Assembly (NCBI RefSeq): GCF_021532275.1
Contig: NZ_JACBOT010000021.1
Location: forward strand, 124,001-188,000
From: Brevibacterium sp. UCMA 11754
GTDB lineage: Bacteria > Actinomycetota > Actinomycetes > Actinomycetales > Brevibacteriaceae
Length of the DNA: 64,000 nt
Direction of reading: 5' to 3'
This document shows positions 1 through 8,685 of the stretch, in pieces. Below the pieces are notes generated by a model, which had not been told where the DNA came from, searched no databases, and was given only the letters and a program-made list of their open reading frames with translations. The translations under genes and the position numbers were made by a program. The stretch's first letter is position 1; each line of letters opens with the position of its first letter.

Positions 1-344
1 GGCAGCGCTGCCTTAGTCAGCACGAACGGCGCTTCGAGCATCAGCGTGTTGATGAGTCGCCATTCCTCGAGCGGGAATTCCGTGATCGGGTGGATCCGCT
101 GGATGCCGGCGTTGTTGACGAGGATGTCGACGTCAAGGTCGACTCCATCCAGAGCCGAGGTGTCCGCGAGGTTGACCGTCCACGCCTCTCCTCCGATGTC
201 GCTGGCTACGGCTTCCGCAGATTCCGCGTTGACGTCGGCGACGATGACGTGTGCTCCGGCTGCGGCGAAGGCTTCGCTCATCGCCTTGCCGAGGCCGGAG
301 GCTCCCCCAGTGACCAGGGCGCGCTTCTTGTTGAGATCGACCAT
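1..344 (-). CDS. 3-hydroxybutyrate dehydrogenase, SDR family (3' end cut by the window)
   Basis: Short-chain dehydrogenase, read leftwards and running off the window edge, so only the first 114 codons are seen. The N-terminus carries the Rossmann nucleotide-binding motif TGGASGLGKA and the SDR structural motif NNAG. NNAGIQ followed by an EFP segment and then LMLEAPFVLTKAALP is typical of D-3-hydroxybutyrate dehydrogenases, which interconvert 3-hydroxybutyrate and acetoacetate with NAD. The catalytic Ser/Tyr/Lys lie beyond the edge and cannot be checked. The transporter gene lies upstream on the same strand, with a strong hairpin between them, so the two are probably separate transcripts. SDR membership is certain; the substrate is inferred. 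Confidence 0.75.
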   Translation of the reverse strand, partial: MVDLNKKRALVTGGASGLGKAMSEAFAAAGAHVIVADVNAESAEAVASDIGGEAWTVNLADTSALDGVDLDVDILVNNAGIQRIHPITEFPLEEWRLINTLMLEAPFVLTKAAL

Positions 345-384
345 TGCAGTCCCTTCGATCGTTGTGCTTCGCCAATATTGACAG

Positions 385-414
385 CTGTTGTGCTGTCCGC
401 TGTTGTGTTGTCCG
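385..414. repeat. 15-bp tandem repeat, two copies
   Basis: Two adjacent 15-bp units reading CTGTTGTGYTGTCCG differ at one base and are followed by a partial CTGT. They lie in the short gap between the dehydrogenase start and the transporter terminator. No function is evident. Confidence 0.5.
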
Positions 415-423
415 CTGTCATGC

Positions 424-461
424 AATCGGGCGGTGCCGACGATCATCGACACCGCCCGATT
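424..461 (-). terminator. Hairpin terminator after the MHS transporter gene
   Basis: A perfect 12-bp stem (AATCGGGCGGTG / CACCGCCCGATT) with a 14-nt loop lies 43 bp downstream of the transporter stop codon. There is no strong T-run, as is common in high-GC actinobacteria. Confidence 0.7.
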
Positions 462-503
462 ACCGAACTCACTGTTGTGCGTACGAGTGCTGAGGTGTGA
501 GTA

Positions 504-1856
504 TCAGCGCTTCACCGCGTGGCGACGGTCCTTGTCCGCCTGGTCCAGGGAGCGCAGATCGATTCCCTTCGTCTCCTTGGTGAAATAGAGGGCGACCATC
601 GAAATGGCGGCGGCCACCAGCAGGTAGATCGCGATCGGAACCGAGGAGTCCGTCCACTTCAGCAGCGCGGTGGCGATGATCGGCGCGAAGGATCCGGCGA
701 CGATGGCCGTGACCTGGTAGCCGGTCGACACGCCCGAGTTGCGCATTCGGGTCGGGAACATCTCCGACATGATCGCCGGCTGGCCGGCGTACATGAGTGC
801 GTGGAAGACGAGTCCGATGAGCAGCGCGAGGAAGATGACGAAGCCGTTGCCGGTGTCGTACATCGGGAAGGCGAAGAATCCCCAGGTGGCAGTCAGTGCG
901 ATGCCGATGCCATAGGGAAGCTTACGGCCGACCCTGTCCGTCGCCGCTCCGACCATCGGCACGATGACTGCGTGGATGGCGTGCGCGGCGAGCAGCGCCC
1001 CGAGGATCTCTGCCTGCTGCACGCCGACGGCGATCGAGAGGTAAGTGATCGAGAAGGTCACCACGAGATAGTAGTGGATGTTCTCGACGAAGCGCAGCCC
1101 CATCGCGGCGAAGACCTCACGCGGGTAGCGCTTGAACACGGCCTTGATGCCGTAGTCCACGCCTTCCTCGATCTCCTCGGCCTGGACCTCGTCGAAAATC
1201 GGTGCATCCGAGACCCGCGTGCGGATGTAGTAGCCGATGAGCACAATGACGGCCGAGAGCCAGAAGGCCACACGCCATCCCCAGGTGATGAAGTGCTCTT
1301 CGGTCAGTGTCGCCGTGAGGGTGAGCAGCACGCCGGTCGCCAACAGATTGCCCAGCGGCACACCAGACTGTGGGAAGGACGCCCAGAAACCACGTTCCTT
1401 GTTCGGCGAGTGCTCGGCGACCAGCAGGACCGCACCGCCCCATTCTCCGCCGACGGCGAAGCCCTGAATGAGGCGCAGCAGCACCAGCAGAACCGGCGCG
1501 AGATAGCCGATGGTGTCGAAGGTCGGCAGGCAGCCCATGAGGAAGGTGGCCGCACCGACGAGGATGATCGAGACCTGGAGCAGCTTCTTACGTCCGTACT
1601 TGTCACCGAAGTGGCCGAAGATGATGCCGCCGAAGGGCCGCGCAATGAAGCCCACGGCATAGGTGGCGAAGCCTGCCAGAATCGCGTTCAGCGGATCGTC
1701 CGTGGGCGGGAACAGGATGTGGAAGACCAATGTGGCGGCTGTTCCATAGAGAAAGAACTCGTACCACTCGACGACGGTTCCTGCCATCGAAGCGGCGACG
1801 ACCCTGCGCAGCTGTGCGCGAATCGTCTTCCTCTCGGCGTTGTTCGAAGAACTCAT
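504..1856 (-). CDS. MFS transporter, metabolite:H+ symporter (MHS) family
   Basis: A 450-residue, 12-helix major facilitator protein of the MHS subfamily, which takes up organic acids and related small metabolites with protons. The N-terminus has the family signature GTVVEWYEFFLYG and then the loop motif GHFGDKYGRKK between helices 2 and 3; RLIQGFAVGGEWGGAVLL marks helix 4. The ATG at 1856 follows a clear AAGGAG site. Length is normal. The downstream 3-hydroxybutyrate dehydrogenase suggests a small carboxylic or hydroxy acid substrate, but this is inference; the substrate cannot be read from the sequence. Confidence 0.85.
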   Translation of the reverse strand: MSSSNNAERKTIRAQLRRVVAASMAGTVVEWYEFFLYGTAATLVFHILFPPTDDPLNAILAGFATYAVGFIARPFGGIIFGHFGDKYGRKKLLQVSIILVGAATFLMGCLPTFDTIGYLAPVLLVLLRLIQGFAVGGEWGGAVLLVAEHSPNKERGFWASFPQSGVPLGNLLATGVLLTLTATLTEEHFITWGWRVAFWLSAVIVLIGYYIRTRVSDAPIFDEVQAEEIEEGVDYGIKAVFKRYPREVFAAMGLRFVENIHYYLVVTFSITYLSIAVGVQQAEILGALLAAHAIHAVIVPMVGAATDRVGRKLPYGIGIALTATWGFFAFPMYDTGNGFVIFLALLIGLVFHALMYAGQPAIMSEMFPTRMRNSGVSTGYQVTAIVAGSFAPIIATALLKWTDSSVPIAIYLLVAAAISMVALYFTKETKGIDLRSLDQADKDRRHAVKR

Positions 1857-2112
1857 GACTCTCCTTGTTTTCCACGATCCGCATCACCGTTGAATGCGCG
1901 GATCGACTCGCTGTGGCGTCTCGGCCCGTACGGAGGTGAGCCTGCAAGCCCCTGCAATGCGGCTTCAGGTCCACGCCATCGGCGCGGGTTACGTGACGCT
2001 GTGGATAAATATGATTCATGCAACAGTCTGCGCCATCCAGCAGGCGAATGGGTGCAGAAAGGGCTCGAATCCGGGAATTATCTGTGCACATTCCCGCACA
2101 CGAGGTGTGCAG

Positions 2113-4191
2113 TCATCTGCTTCTCTGACCACTGTTCGCGTCGCGCTGGGCCATGTTGGCGAGCATGTCGTTGTAGGCGCGAAGTTCCGCGTCGTCGGTG
2201 CGCGCTTCGCTGCGGTCGATGCGCTTAGCCTCTCGATCCGAGGACTTCGACCATTGGAAGGCCACCATGATTGCAATGAACAAGGTAGGGAATTCGCCGA
2301 TGCCCCAGGCGATCCCTCCGCCCGTCTGTTGGTCTTCGATCGCCGAATAGCCCCAGTCGGCGCCGATGTTGCCGAACCAGTCGCCCTCAATGAGGACTTC
2401 GGAACTCATGATCGAGATCCCGAAGAACGCGTGGAAGGCCATCGTGATGAGCAGCATGAGCAGGCGCAGCGGATATCCCGGGCGCTCCACGCCGGGATCG
2501 ATGCCGATGAGGGCCTGCGCGAACAGATAGCCCGCGCCGAGGAAGTGGATGATCATCAGCTCGTGGCCGAGGTGCCATTCGAGCGCGTACTTCATCACGC
2601 CCGAATAGTAGAAGATGACGAGGGAACCGGCGAAATTCACGCTGGCGAAGATCGGGTTCGCGAAGAAGCGCATATACGGGGTGTGGACGAGCCAGAGCAC
2701 CCACTCGCGGATCCCGCGCGAACCGTCCGTGCGAGCTTTCGTTCCACGCATGAGCATCGTGATGGGTGCGCCGAGAACCATCGGCAGGGGCACCACCATG
2801 ATCAGGAGCATGTGCTGGATCATGTGTCCGGAGAACTGGATCTCACCGTAGACCCTGGCGCCGCCGGAGGTGACGTAGACGAGGAAGATCATGCCGAGTA
2901 GCCAGCAGATCAGACGATGGACCGGCCAGGAATCACCTCGGCGCCGGAGATTGACGAAGCCGACGATGTAGGCCGTGGCCAGACCGACGGCCACGACGAC
3001 CCACAGCGGGTCAAGGGACCATTCCGTGAAGTATCGGGCAAAGCTCGGCGGCGGAGGAAGCGGCTCGCCGGTGAGGATCTCAGCCGGGGACGGGTCACCC
3101 ACCGGCTCCTGTGAAACCGGGGGTTGGGACCGCGACAGAGCGACCGCAAGACCCATCGTGGCGCCGAAGATGACGAACTCGACGATGATGAGCCGCCAGA
3201 ATTCCATGGTCGCCGAGGCTGCGGTGCCCAGACGGCGAATGACGAACTGACGGTGCCAGAACCCGATGAGACCGAGCAGAATCGTCGCGAAGGCCTTCGC
3301 CACGATCACCTGCCCGTAGGGAGTCATGACGTCAGCAAGGCTGTGGACGCGCAACAGCGAGTTCACCACACCGGAGAAGGCAACGAGGGCGAAGGCGATG
3401 AGTGCGAACGAGGAATAGCGTTCGATCGTGGTGCGCAGCTGGTTGGAGCGGGCAAGGTCCGAGCCCAGGAGGGCGATGACGAAGAGGCCGCCCAGCCAGA
3501 TGGTGACGCCCAGCAGGTGCAGACCGATGCTGTTGACGGCTTGGGTGTGTCCGGAGGCCTCAGCGGAGTGTCCCATCAGTGCCAGCGGGATCATCACGCC
3601 GACGCCGAGCACGCCTGCCCCCGCGATGCCGAGGTAGTTGCGTGTGCCGAAGCACAGGGTCGAGGCGACGGCGATGAGGACGACGATGAGTGTCCAGAGC
3701 TGACCGAAGGCGATCTGGGTCAGGAACACGCCAAGCTGATTGGAGAAGTCCAGATAGGCCTGTGCGCCGACAGTGTCGGCAAAGGTGAGGACGAGGACGG
3801 CCACTGCAGAGATCGTCCAGACCACCGATGCCACCTCGGCGATCTTCAGGGCCTTCTCCCAGAGCGCATTGAACGGGAGCTCATCGGCGGTGCCCGACTT
3901 CGCGGCTGCGGGACTCGTCTTCCTGTTCCGGCTGCGCCCCTGGGTGCGGGGCAGGATGAGGAGGGCGAACATCAGCGCGCCCAAAGTCAGTGCCATCGAA
4001 ATGTTGAAGACGAATTTCGCGGCCGGCAGACCGAATCGCACGTAGGGGCCGGGGTCGTTGAGGAGTGTTGCCTCCGCCGCTCCGGTGAAGAGCATCGCGG
4101 CCATACCAACACCGAGTCCGCCGATGACGACGAGGGGAACGGCCGCGCGAGACGTGAATCGGGTGACCGATTCGAAGACTTGAGTGCTCAC
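2113..4191 (-). CDS. CopD-CtaG fusion: copper/cytochrome c oxidase assembly membrane protein
   Basis: A 692-residue integral membrane protein. The N-terminal half (about residues 15-360) is a CopD-like copper-resistance domain with HLLGVTIWLGGLF near residues 225-237. The C-terminal half (about 380-650) is a caa3-type CtaG domain (GHMIQHMLLIM, then further helices and HAFFGISIMSS), a family linked to copper delivery to cytochrome c oxidase. The tail is short, charged and cytoplasmic. The fusion is widespread in actinobacteria. Histidines in the helices are the likely copper ligands. It stands alone here, with no oxidase genes beside it; the csoR-copZ-copA operon lies 26 kb away. Confidence 0.85.
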   Translation of the reverse strand: MSTQVFESVTRFTSRAAVPLVVIGGLGVGMAAMLFTGAAEATLLNDPGPYVRFGLPAAKFVFNISMALTLGALMFALLILPRTQGRSRNRKTSPAAAKSGTADELPFNALWEKALKIAEVASVVWTISAVAVLVLTFADTVGAQAYLDFSNQLGVFLTQIAFGQLWTLIVVLIAVASTLCFGTRNYLGIAGAGVLGVGVMIPLALMGHSAEASGHTQAVNSIGLHLLGVTIWLGGLFVIALLGSDLARSNQLRTTIERYSSFALIAFALVAFSGVVNSLLRVHSLADVMTPYGQVIVAKAFATILLGLIGFWHRQFVIRRLGTAASATMEFWRLIIVEFVIFGATMGLAVALSRSQPPVSQEPVGDPSPAEILTGEPLPPPPSFARYFTEWSLDPLWVVVAVGLATAYIVGFVNLRRRGDSWPVHRLICWLLGMIFLVYVTSGGARVYGEIQFSGHMIQHMLLIMVVPLPMVLGAPITMLMRGTKARTDGSRGIREWVLWLVHTPYMRFFANPIFASVNFAGSLVIFYYSGVMKYALEWHLGHELMIIHFLGAGYLFAQALIGIDPGVERPGYPLRLLMLLITMAFHAFFGISIMSSEVLIEGDWFGNIGADWGYSAIEDQQTGGGIAWGIGEFPTLFIAIMVAFQWSKSSDREAKRIDRSEARTDDAELRAYNDMLANMAQRDANSGQRSR

Positions 4192-4296
4192 TGGTGGCAG
4201 ACCGCCGCTTCATTCATAGTTCAAGGATATCGCCGGAGTCTGAGGCCGAGCCAACTGCGAGACCCGGACGTGGTCGAGATCTCGGCGAGGAGACAA

Positions 4297-4330
4297 GAAA
4301 TGACCCGGACCAAAAGGTCCGGGTCATTTC
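4297..4330 (-). terminator. Rho-independent-type terminator after the HU gene
   Basis: A perfect 15-bp inverted repeat (GAAATGACCCGGACC / GGTCCGGGTCATTTC) with an AAAA loop, 18 bp past the HU stop codon. It is symmetrical, so it could also stop transcription from the other side. Confidence 0.85.
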
Positions 4331-4347
4331 ACGCTGATGCGCGAGGC

Positions 4348-4635
4348 TCAGTTAGGGCTGCCAGCGGCAGCTTTCAGCTTCGAACCAGCGGACAGCTTCA
4401 CGGAGTAGCCGGCCTTGATCTGGATCTCTTCACCGGTCTGCGGGTTGCGTCCCTTGCGAGCGGCACGTTCGGTGCGCTCGACAGACAGCCATCCGGGGAT
4501 GGTGAGCTTTTCGCCCTTGCCGACGACGTCTGAGAAGACATCGAAGACACCGTCAAGAACGTCCGAGACCTGCTTCTGGGTCAGTCCGGAATTCTCTGCA
4601 ACTTCTGCTACGAGCTCACTGCGGTTCTTAGCCAT
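4348..4635 (-). CDS. hup: DNA-binding protein HU
   Basis: A 95-residue histone-like HU protein that bends and compacts DNA as a dimer. The N-terminal helices (NRSELVAEVAENSGLTQKQ) and the beta-arm region (RTERAARKGRNPQTGE) follow the HU/IHF pattern, and the length is that of short HU rather than the long Lys/Ala-tailed actinobacterial HupB. A strong AGGAGG site precedes the ATG. It lies 69 bp after the stop of rpsN, in the same direction as the zinc-free ribosomal genes, and may be partly co-transcribed with them. A strong terminator follows. Confidence 0.95.
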   Translation of the reverse strand: MAKNRSELVAEVAENSGLTQKQVSDVLDGVFDVFSDVVGKGEKLTIPGWLSVERTERAARKGRNPQTGEEIQIKAGYSVKLSAGSKLKAAAGSPN

Positions 4636-4704
4636 AAAAGTGTCCTCCTTAGGACAAGTCGGTCGGTTACCGGTCCGTTTTTCCGATAACGAACTTCCTC
4701 GAGA

Positions 4705-5010
4705 TTACCAGCTTGACTTCGTGATGCCGGGCAACTCGCCGTTATGTGCCATTTCGCGGAAGCGAACACGGGAGAGACCGAACTTGCGGAGGTAGCCGCG
4801 TGGACGGCCATCCACCTGGTCGCGGTTGCGCACACGCACTGGTGAGGCATCGCGAGGAAGCTTCTGCAGTCCGAGGCGTGCTTCTTCACGCTGCTCGTCG
4901 GTGCTGTCTGGGTGTGTCAGCTGGCGCTTGAGCGTCGCACGACGCTCCGCGTAGCGCTCAACAATGACGCGACGCTGCTTGTCGCGTGCGATCTTTGACT
5001 TCTTAGCCAT
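4705..5010 (-). CDS. rpsN: 30S ribosomal protein S14, zinc-independent paralogue
   Basis: A 101-residue S14 ([14 protein letters not shown] start, [19 protein letters not shown] core). It is the long form and has no cysteines, so it lacks the CXXC zinc ribbon of the short S14. It is placed as the third gene of rpmB-rpmG-rpsN, separated from rpmG by 6 bp. In actinobacteria, cysteine-free copies in such a cluster usually replace the zinc-binding ones under zinc limitation and are repressed by Zur. Confidence 0.95.
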   Translation of the reverse strand: MAKKSKIARDKQRRVIVERYAERRATLKRQLTHPDSTDEQREEARLGLQKLPRDASPVRVRNRDQVDGRPRGYLRKFGLSRVRFREMAHNGELPGITKSSW

Positions 5011-5016
5011 ATGCGC

Positions 5017-5184
5017 TCAGCGCTCCTCTCGGAAATCGACGTGCTTGCGAACAACTGGATCGTACTTCTTGAGTACCATGCGATCCGGGTTGTTGCGGCG
5101 GTTCTTGCGGGTCACATAGGTGAACCCGGAGCCAGCGGTCGACTTGAGCTTGATAATGGGACGAATGTCCTGTGCTTTAGCCAT
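5017..5184 (-). CDS. rpmG: 50S ribosomal protein L33, zinc-independent paralogue
   Basis: A 55-residue protein starting [18 protein letters not shown] and ending [10 protein letters not shown]. It matches L33 ([17 protein letters not shown] core), and the usual two CXXC zinc knuckles are absent. Its ATG overlaps the TGA of rpmB (TGATG), so the two are probably translationally coupled, and rpsN follows 6 bp later. Confidence 0.93.
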   Translation of the reverse strand: MAKAQDIRPIIKLKSTAGSGFTYVTRKNRRNNPDRMVLKKYDPVVRKHVDFREER

Positions 5185-5420
5185 CAGAGCTTCACTCCCT
5201 TGGCAATGAGTTCGCCGACGACGGCGTCAATTCCGCGCACGTCGATCACCTTGATGCCCTTGGCGGACAGGTTAAGGGTGATGCTGCGACGCAGAGACGG
5301 AACGTAGTAGCGCTTTTTCTGAATATTCGGGTTGAAACGACGCTTGGTGGTTCGTTTCGAGTGGGACACATTGTGTCCGAAACCAGGGACGGCCCCGGTT
5401 ACTTGGCAGTTTGCTGCCAT
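5184..5420 (-). CDS. rpmB: 50S ribosomal protein L28, zinc-independent paralogue
   Basis: A 78-residue L28 ([20 protein letters not shown] start; [15 protein letters not shown] core). It has only one cysteine, so it cannot form the CXXC pairs of zinc-binding actinobacterial L28. I chose the ATG at 5420 over one six codons upstream because it gives the family N-terminus and follows GGAGGAGAG. It is the first gene of rpmB-rpmG-rpsN, and the long upstream gap should hold the promoter. Confidence 0.94.
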   Translation of the reverse strand: MAANCQVTGAVPGFGHNVSHSKRTTKRRFNPNIQKKRYYVPSLRRSITLNLSAKGIKVIDVRGIDAVVGELIAKGVKL

Positions 5421-6043
5421 GACTCTCCTCCAGTTCACAAGTTACCGACTCTCGAAACAAGCAGGGCTGCGTGGGATCCACGCTCGCTTGCGCCGATGTC
5501 GGAAGACATCAACAAATTTTCACGAATGCTGCTCGGCCGGACTGATGTCCGACCGCTGACCAGGCTGTTGCCCGGCACGAGGCGTTCGCAATGAAAATTG
5601 TGTACGCCAAAACAGGTTTGCCCGTTCGGGCGAGATGTCTCACCAGCGCTGAAGCCGTAGCCTGTGAGAGATTGGCCGAAGCTGGAGTGCAGCGGTGGGT
5701 GAGCACCATGTTGGCCTTAGCAGATCAATCAGTGATCGAACTGCTACGACACAACAGATAACAATCTTAGAGAGAAACAGGCCTTCAGAGCAAATTCACT
5801 GAAACAGCGTCGCAGAACCTCGTTGGACGTGTTGCCACTGAGGGCCTCAGAACGCACTGCGCCCGGATTCGCGGGCCCAACGCCGCTTCCCACCTGACGC
5901 TCATCTCGCACGCATCTTCGCGCGCGCCATCCGCGCACCATCCAGCAGACAACGCATCCTGCTCTGGCTCGTGTTGAACACGTGCCGATGACGTGCCAAG
6001 GTAAGAAGATGATTGCCACCACATCTGGCACTCAGGAGGACCG
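5421..6043. other. 623-bp intergenic region upstream of rpmB and of a divergent membrane-protein gene
   Basis: No convincing gene. A 56-codon ATG frame on + (5591-5761) has no Shine-Dalgarno site and no recognisable family. Two A/T-rich spots stand out. At 5514-5529 the minus strand reads TGAAAATTTGTTGA, and around 5590-5599 the plus strand reads ATGAAAATTG. Each shares a half site with the actinobacterial Zur box (TGAAAAT...ATTTTCA), but neither is a full palindrome. As the rpmB cluster is of the Zur-regulated kind, the region is a plausible control region; this is weak inference. Confidence 0.35.
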
Positions 6044-7027
6044 ATGAGCGACGTTCCACCGAGGCCGCGAATCCGTCCAGCGACCAGTGATGACTGGCAG
6101 AAGGGCCAACCGGATCGCGCCGGTGTGACCCCGTCGCCGGGCCACGAGTCCACCCAGAGTGCTGCCGACTTCGACAACTCGACCTATTACGAATACCTCG
6201 AGAAGCACACTGGCGATGTACCCGTATCGAAAAGTCGCACGCGCAATGTCTTCGCCCCCGCAGGGGCTTCCCCGTTCCGGGAACAATCTCAGAACTCCCC
6301 CGGAGCATCACTGACAGGACAACGGGGGCAAACCGGTACCCGCGGGCAGACAGAGGGCCCCGGCCACAAGAGCGACCAGCCCGCACATTCGACACACTCC
6401 GAACATGGCTCCGATGGTCCGGCCTCCGGGCAGATTCCGCTCCAGCCGGCTCCGGCCCCGAAGAAGGGCAACGGAGCCAAGATCACCGTCGTCATCATCG
6501 CTATCGTCATGATCCTCGCGCTCCTGGCCTTCTTCGGAGTGCGCTGGCTGGCACCGTCGACGGGAACGGTGCCCGTCGACTTCGGCGGCGATGAGACCGG
6601 ATCCGCCCCTCCCTCTCCTTCCGAGACTCTGGTGCAGCCGACAGCGAGTCCGCAGGAAGCACTGTCGACCTACACGCAGGAGGGCACTGAGAAGGCCGAT
6701 GACCTCGAGGGGAAGTGGGTCACGCAGATCAGTGCGAAAGACGTCGGCTTGGAGGCCGACGGTAAGACGTGGAGTGCACAGGACATCGTCGACGAGTTCG
6801 AGGCCAACCGCGTCAAGTACCCGGGTGCGATCCTCGTCCACAGCGGCGACTGGGATTCCTACAAGGACGACAACTACTGGGTAACCGTCATCGACACCCC
6901 CTACAGCGATCCCGAACCCGCACTCGATCAGTGCCGCTCCTGGGGTTTGGACCGCAACCACTGCCTGGCCAAACGTCTGGTCACCCACGGAAGCCCCACC
7001 GACAACAGCGCCTACCTCGACAAGTAG
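6044..7027 (+). CDS. Single-pass membrane protein of unknown function
   Basis: A 327-residue protein I do not recognise. Residues 1-145 are hydrophilic, rich in Gly, Ser, Pro and Gln, and predicted cytoplasmic. Residues about 148-170 form one transmembrane helix (VVIIAIVMILALLAFFGVRW). The rest is outside: a Pro/Ser/Thr linker, then a compact domain of about 115 residues containing KWVTQISAKDVG, a paired-cysteine stretch (CRSWGLDRNHC) and many aromatic residues. This looks like an extracytoplasmic sensor or binding domain on a stalk. ATG at 6044 follows GGAGGA. It is convergent with the bkd operon. Confidence 0.75.
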   Translation: MSDVPPRPRIRPATSDDWQKGQPDRAGVTPSPGHESTQSAADFDNSTYYEYLEKHTGDVPVSKSRTRNVFAPAGASPFREQSQNSPGASLTGQRGQTGTRGQTEGPGHKSDQPAHSTHSEHGSDGPASGQIPLQPAPAPKKGNGAKITVVIIAIVMILALLAFFGVRWLAPSTGTVPVDFGGDETGSAPPSPSETLVQPTASPQEALSTYTQEGTEKADDLEGKWVTQISAKDVGLEADGKTWSAQDIVDEFEANRVKYPGAILVHSGDWDSYKDDNYWVTVIDTPYSDPEPALDQCRSWGLDRNHCLAKRLVTHGSPTDNSAYLDK

Positions 7028-7061
7028 GTTCGGGTTCGCCCTCCCCGCGACATCAACAACG

Positions 7062-7099
7062 CGCCGGGGTTCGGGCGCAGCGCCGGAGTTCGGGCGCAG
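7062..7099. repeat. 19-bp tandem repeat, two copies
   Basis: Two head-to-tail 19-bp units (CGCCGGRGTTCGGGCGCAG) differ at one base and lie directly before a large hairpin in the gap between two convergent genes. Confidence 0.55.
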
Positions 7100-7102
7100 C
7101 GC

Positions 7103-7170
7103 CGAGACAACGACGGAACTCCGGGGCACCTGTGCGCACATAGGTGTCCCGGAGCTCCGTCGTTGTCTCG
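7103..7170. terminator. Large bidirectional hairpin between convergent genes
   Basis: A 29-base left arm (from CGAGACAACGACGGA) pairs with a right arm ending TCCGTCGTTGTCTCG around a 10-nt loop, with a couple of mismatches. It sits between the converging membrane-protein gene and bkdC and could terminate both. Confidence 0.75.
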
Positions 7171-7220
7171 AAGTCAGGGCGACTCGACAGTGACTTCTGC
7201 TGGGGAAGTCTGAGCCAGCC

Positions 7221-8669
7221 TCAGGCCAGCAGCAGCGTCGGATCCTCGAGTCCGCGACCGACATCGGCGAGGAACTTCGAAATGATCTCGCCATCGACGA
7301 CACGATGGTCAGCGCTCACCGACAGCGTCGTTATGTCACGCGGAACGATCTCGTCGCCGACGACCCATGGCTTCTTCCTGATCTGCCCGAAGGCCAGGAT
7401 CGCGGCCTCGCCTGGGTTGATGATCGGAGTACCCGCATCGACGCCGAAGACGCCGACGTTCGTGATGGTGATCGTTCCACCCGACTGGTCGGCCGGAGGC
7501 GTCTTGCCCGAACGAGCCAGCGCAGTCAGATCCTGAATGCCCTGCGCCAGGTCGGTCAGGCCCATCGCGTGTGAATCCTTGATGTTCGGCACGATCAGAC
7601 CACGCGGGGTGGCTGCGGCGATGCCGAGGTTGACGTACTTCTTGACGACGATCTCTTCGCCCTCGAGGCACGAGTTGATCCGCGGGTTGCGGGCAACAGC
7701 CCAGGCCACAGCCTTGGCCACGAGCAGCAAGGGAGACACCTTGATGTCCTCGCCCAGGAACTTCGTGGACTTGAGCTTGCGCACGAAGGCCATCGTCTCG
7801 GTCACGTCGACGTCGAGGAACTCGGTGACGTGGGGCATCGTGAACGCGGATTCGACCATGGCCTTGGCCATCATCTTCGCCACGCCCTTGAACGGGATCC
7901 GCTCTTCGAGTCCGTCATTGGAGCCGGCCCCCGCCGAGGCGGTTGCGGACCCGACGCTCGAGCCTGTCGCTGCGGTGGTTGCCGCGCCGGTGCCGCTGGC
8001 CGCGGCCTTGACGTCGTCTCGGGTGACTTCACCGCGAGAACCGGTCGGAACGACCGCAGCCAGGTCGATGCCGAGATCCTTTGCGAGCTTGCGCACTGGA
8101 GGCTTGGCCAGTGGTTTGTTCGCCGAGGCGGTTGCCGGTGCCGTGGATTCAACTGGTGCCGCTGCAACTGGAGCAGCAGGAGCCGCTGGCACTGCAGGAG
8201 CCGCCGGCGCAGCGGGCGCCGGAGCCGCTGGAGCTTCTGGTGCGGCGGCCGAGCTTGTCGGCGCCGGAACGCCTGCACCCTTGCGGGGACGGCGTTTCGA
8301 CGACGCTGCTTTGGCACCGTAGCCGACCAGGGTGGCGCCGCCTTCAGTTTCGCCTGCGCTTTCGGTCGAGGCCTGTGCATCTCCTGCTGCAGGTGACGAT
8401 GCTCCTGCGGACTCGGAGGTGCCGGCAGGATCGCCGCCGCCGAAGCGGATAATCGGTGTTCCGACCTCGATGGTCTGGCCCTCATCGACCAGCAGAGCCT
8501 CGACCGGTCCGGCCTGCGGACTGGGCAGCTCGACCAGAGATTTGGCCGTTTCGATCTCGACGAGGATCTGGTTGACGGTGACTGTGTCGCCGACGGCGAC
8601 CTTCCACGACACGAGGTCGGCCTCTGTCAGACCCTCACCGACATCAGGAAGAGAAAATTCAAAAGACAT
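7221..8669 (-). CDS. bkdC: Dihydrolipoamide acyltransferase (E2) of the branched-chain 2-oxo acid dehydrogenase complex
   Basis: A 482-residue E2 core enzyme that passes acyl groups from lipoyl-lysine to CoA. In order: one lipoyl domain (about 1-75, modified Lys in EIETAKS), a long Ala/Pro/Thr linker (about 80-220), the E1/E3-binding domain (VRKLAKDLGIDLAAVVPTGSRG), and the catalytic domain with the C-terminal SADHRVVDG motif (His and Asp of the active site). The ATG at 8669 follows AAGGAGAG; a longer in-frame start 39 codons upstream lies inside the preceding gene and is rejected. It is 16 bp after the E1 beta gene. The linker DNA is low-complexity. No E3 gene is in the window. Confidence 0.93.
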   Translation of the reverse strand: MSFEFSLPDVGEGLTEADLVSWKVAVGDTVTVNQILVEIETAKSLVELPSPQAGPVEALLVDEGQTIEVGTPIIRFGGGDPAGTSESAGASSPAAGDAQASTESAGETEGGATLVGYGAKAASSKRRPRKGAGVPAPTSSAAAPEAPAAPAPAAPAAPAVPAAPAAPVAAAPVESTAPATASANKPLAKPPVRKLAKDLGIDLAAVVPTGSRGEVTRDDVKAAASGTGAATTAATGSSVGSATASAGAGSNDGLEERIPFKGVAKMMAKAMVESAFTMPHVTEFLDVDVTETMAFVRKLKSTKFLGEDIKVSPLLLVAKAVAWAVARNPRINSCLEGEEIVVKKYVNLGIAAATPRGLIVPNIKDSHAMGLTDLAQGIQDLTALARSGKTPPADQSGGTITITNVGVFGVDAGTPIINPGEAAILAFGQIRKKPWVVGDEIVPRDITTLSVSADHRVVDGEIISKFLADVGRGLEDPTLLLA

Positions 8670-8685
8670 ATCAACTCTCCTTGAG

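Noticed and set aside
519..2228. Long open frame on the plus strand (569 codons)
   Set aside because: It is the antisense of the MHS transporter gene; composition is His/Arg/Asp-rich as in high-GC shadows, and there is no ribosome site.
3124..4533. Long plus-strand frame over the CopD-CtaG and HU genes
   Set aside because: Shadow frame across two well-recognised minus-strand genes.
5591..5761. 56-codon frame upstream of rpmB
   Set aside because: No Shine-Dalgarno site, no recognisable family, and it lies in a likely control region.
7921..8330. Low-complexity tract looked at as a possible repeat array
   Set aside because: It is the Ala/Pro/Thr linker of E2, as expected for the family.
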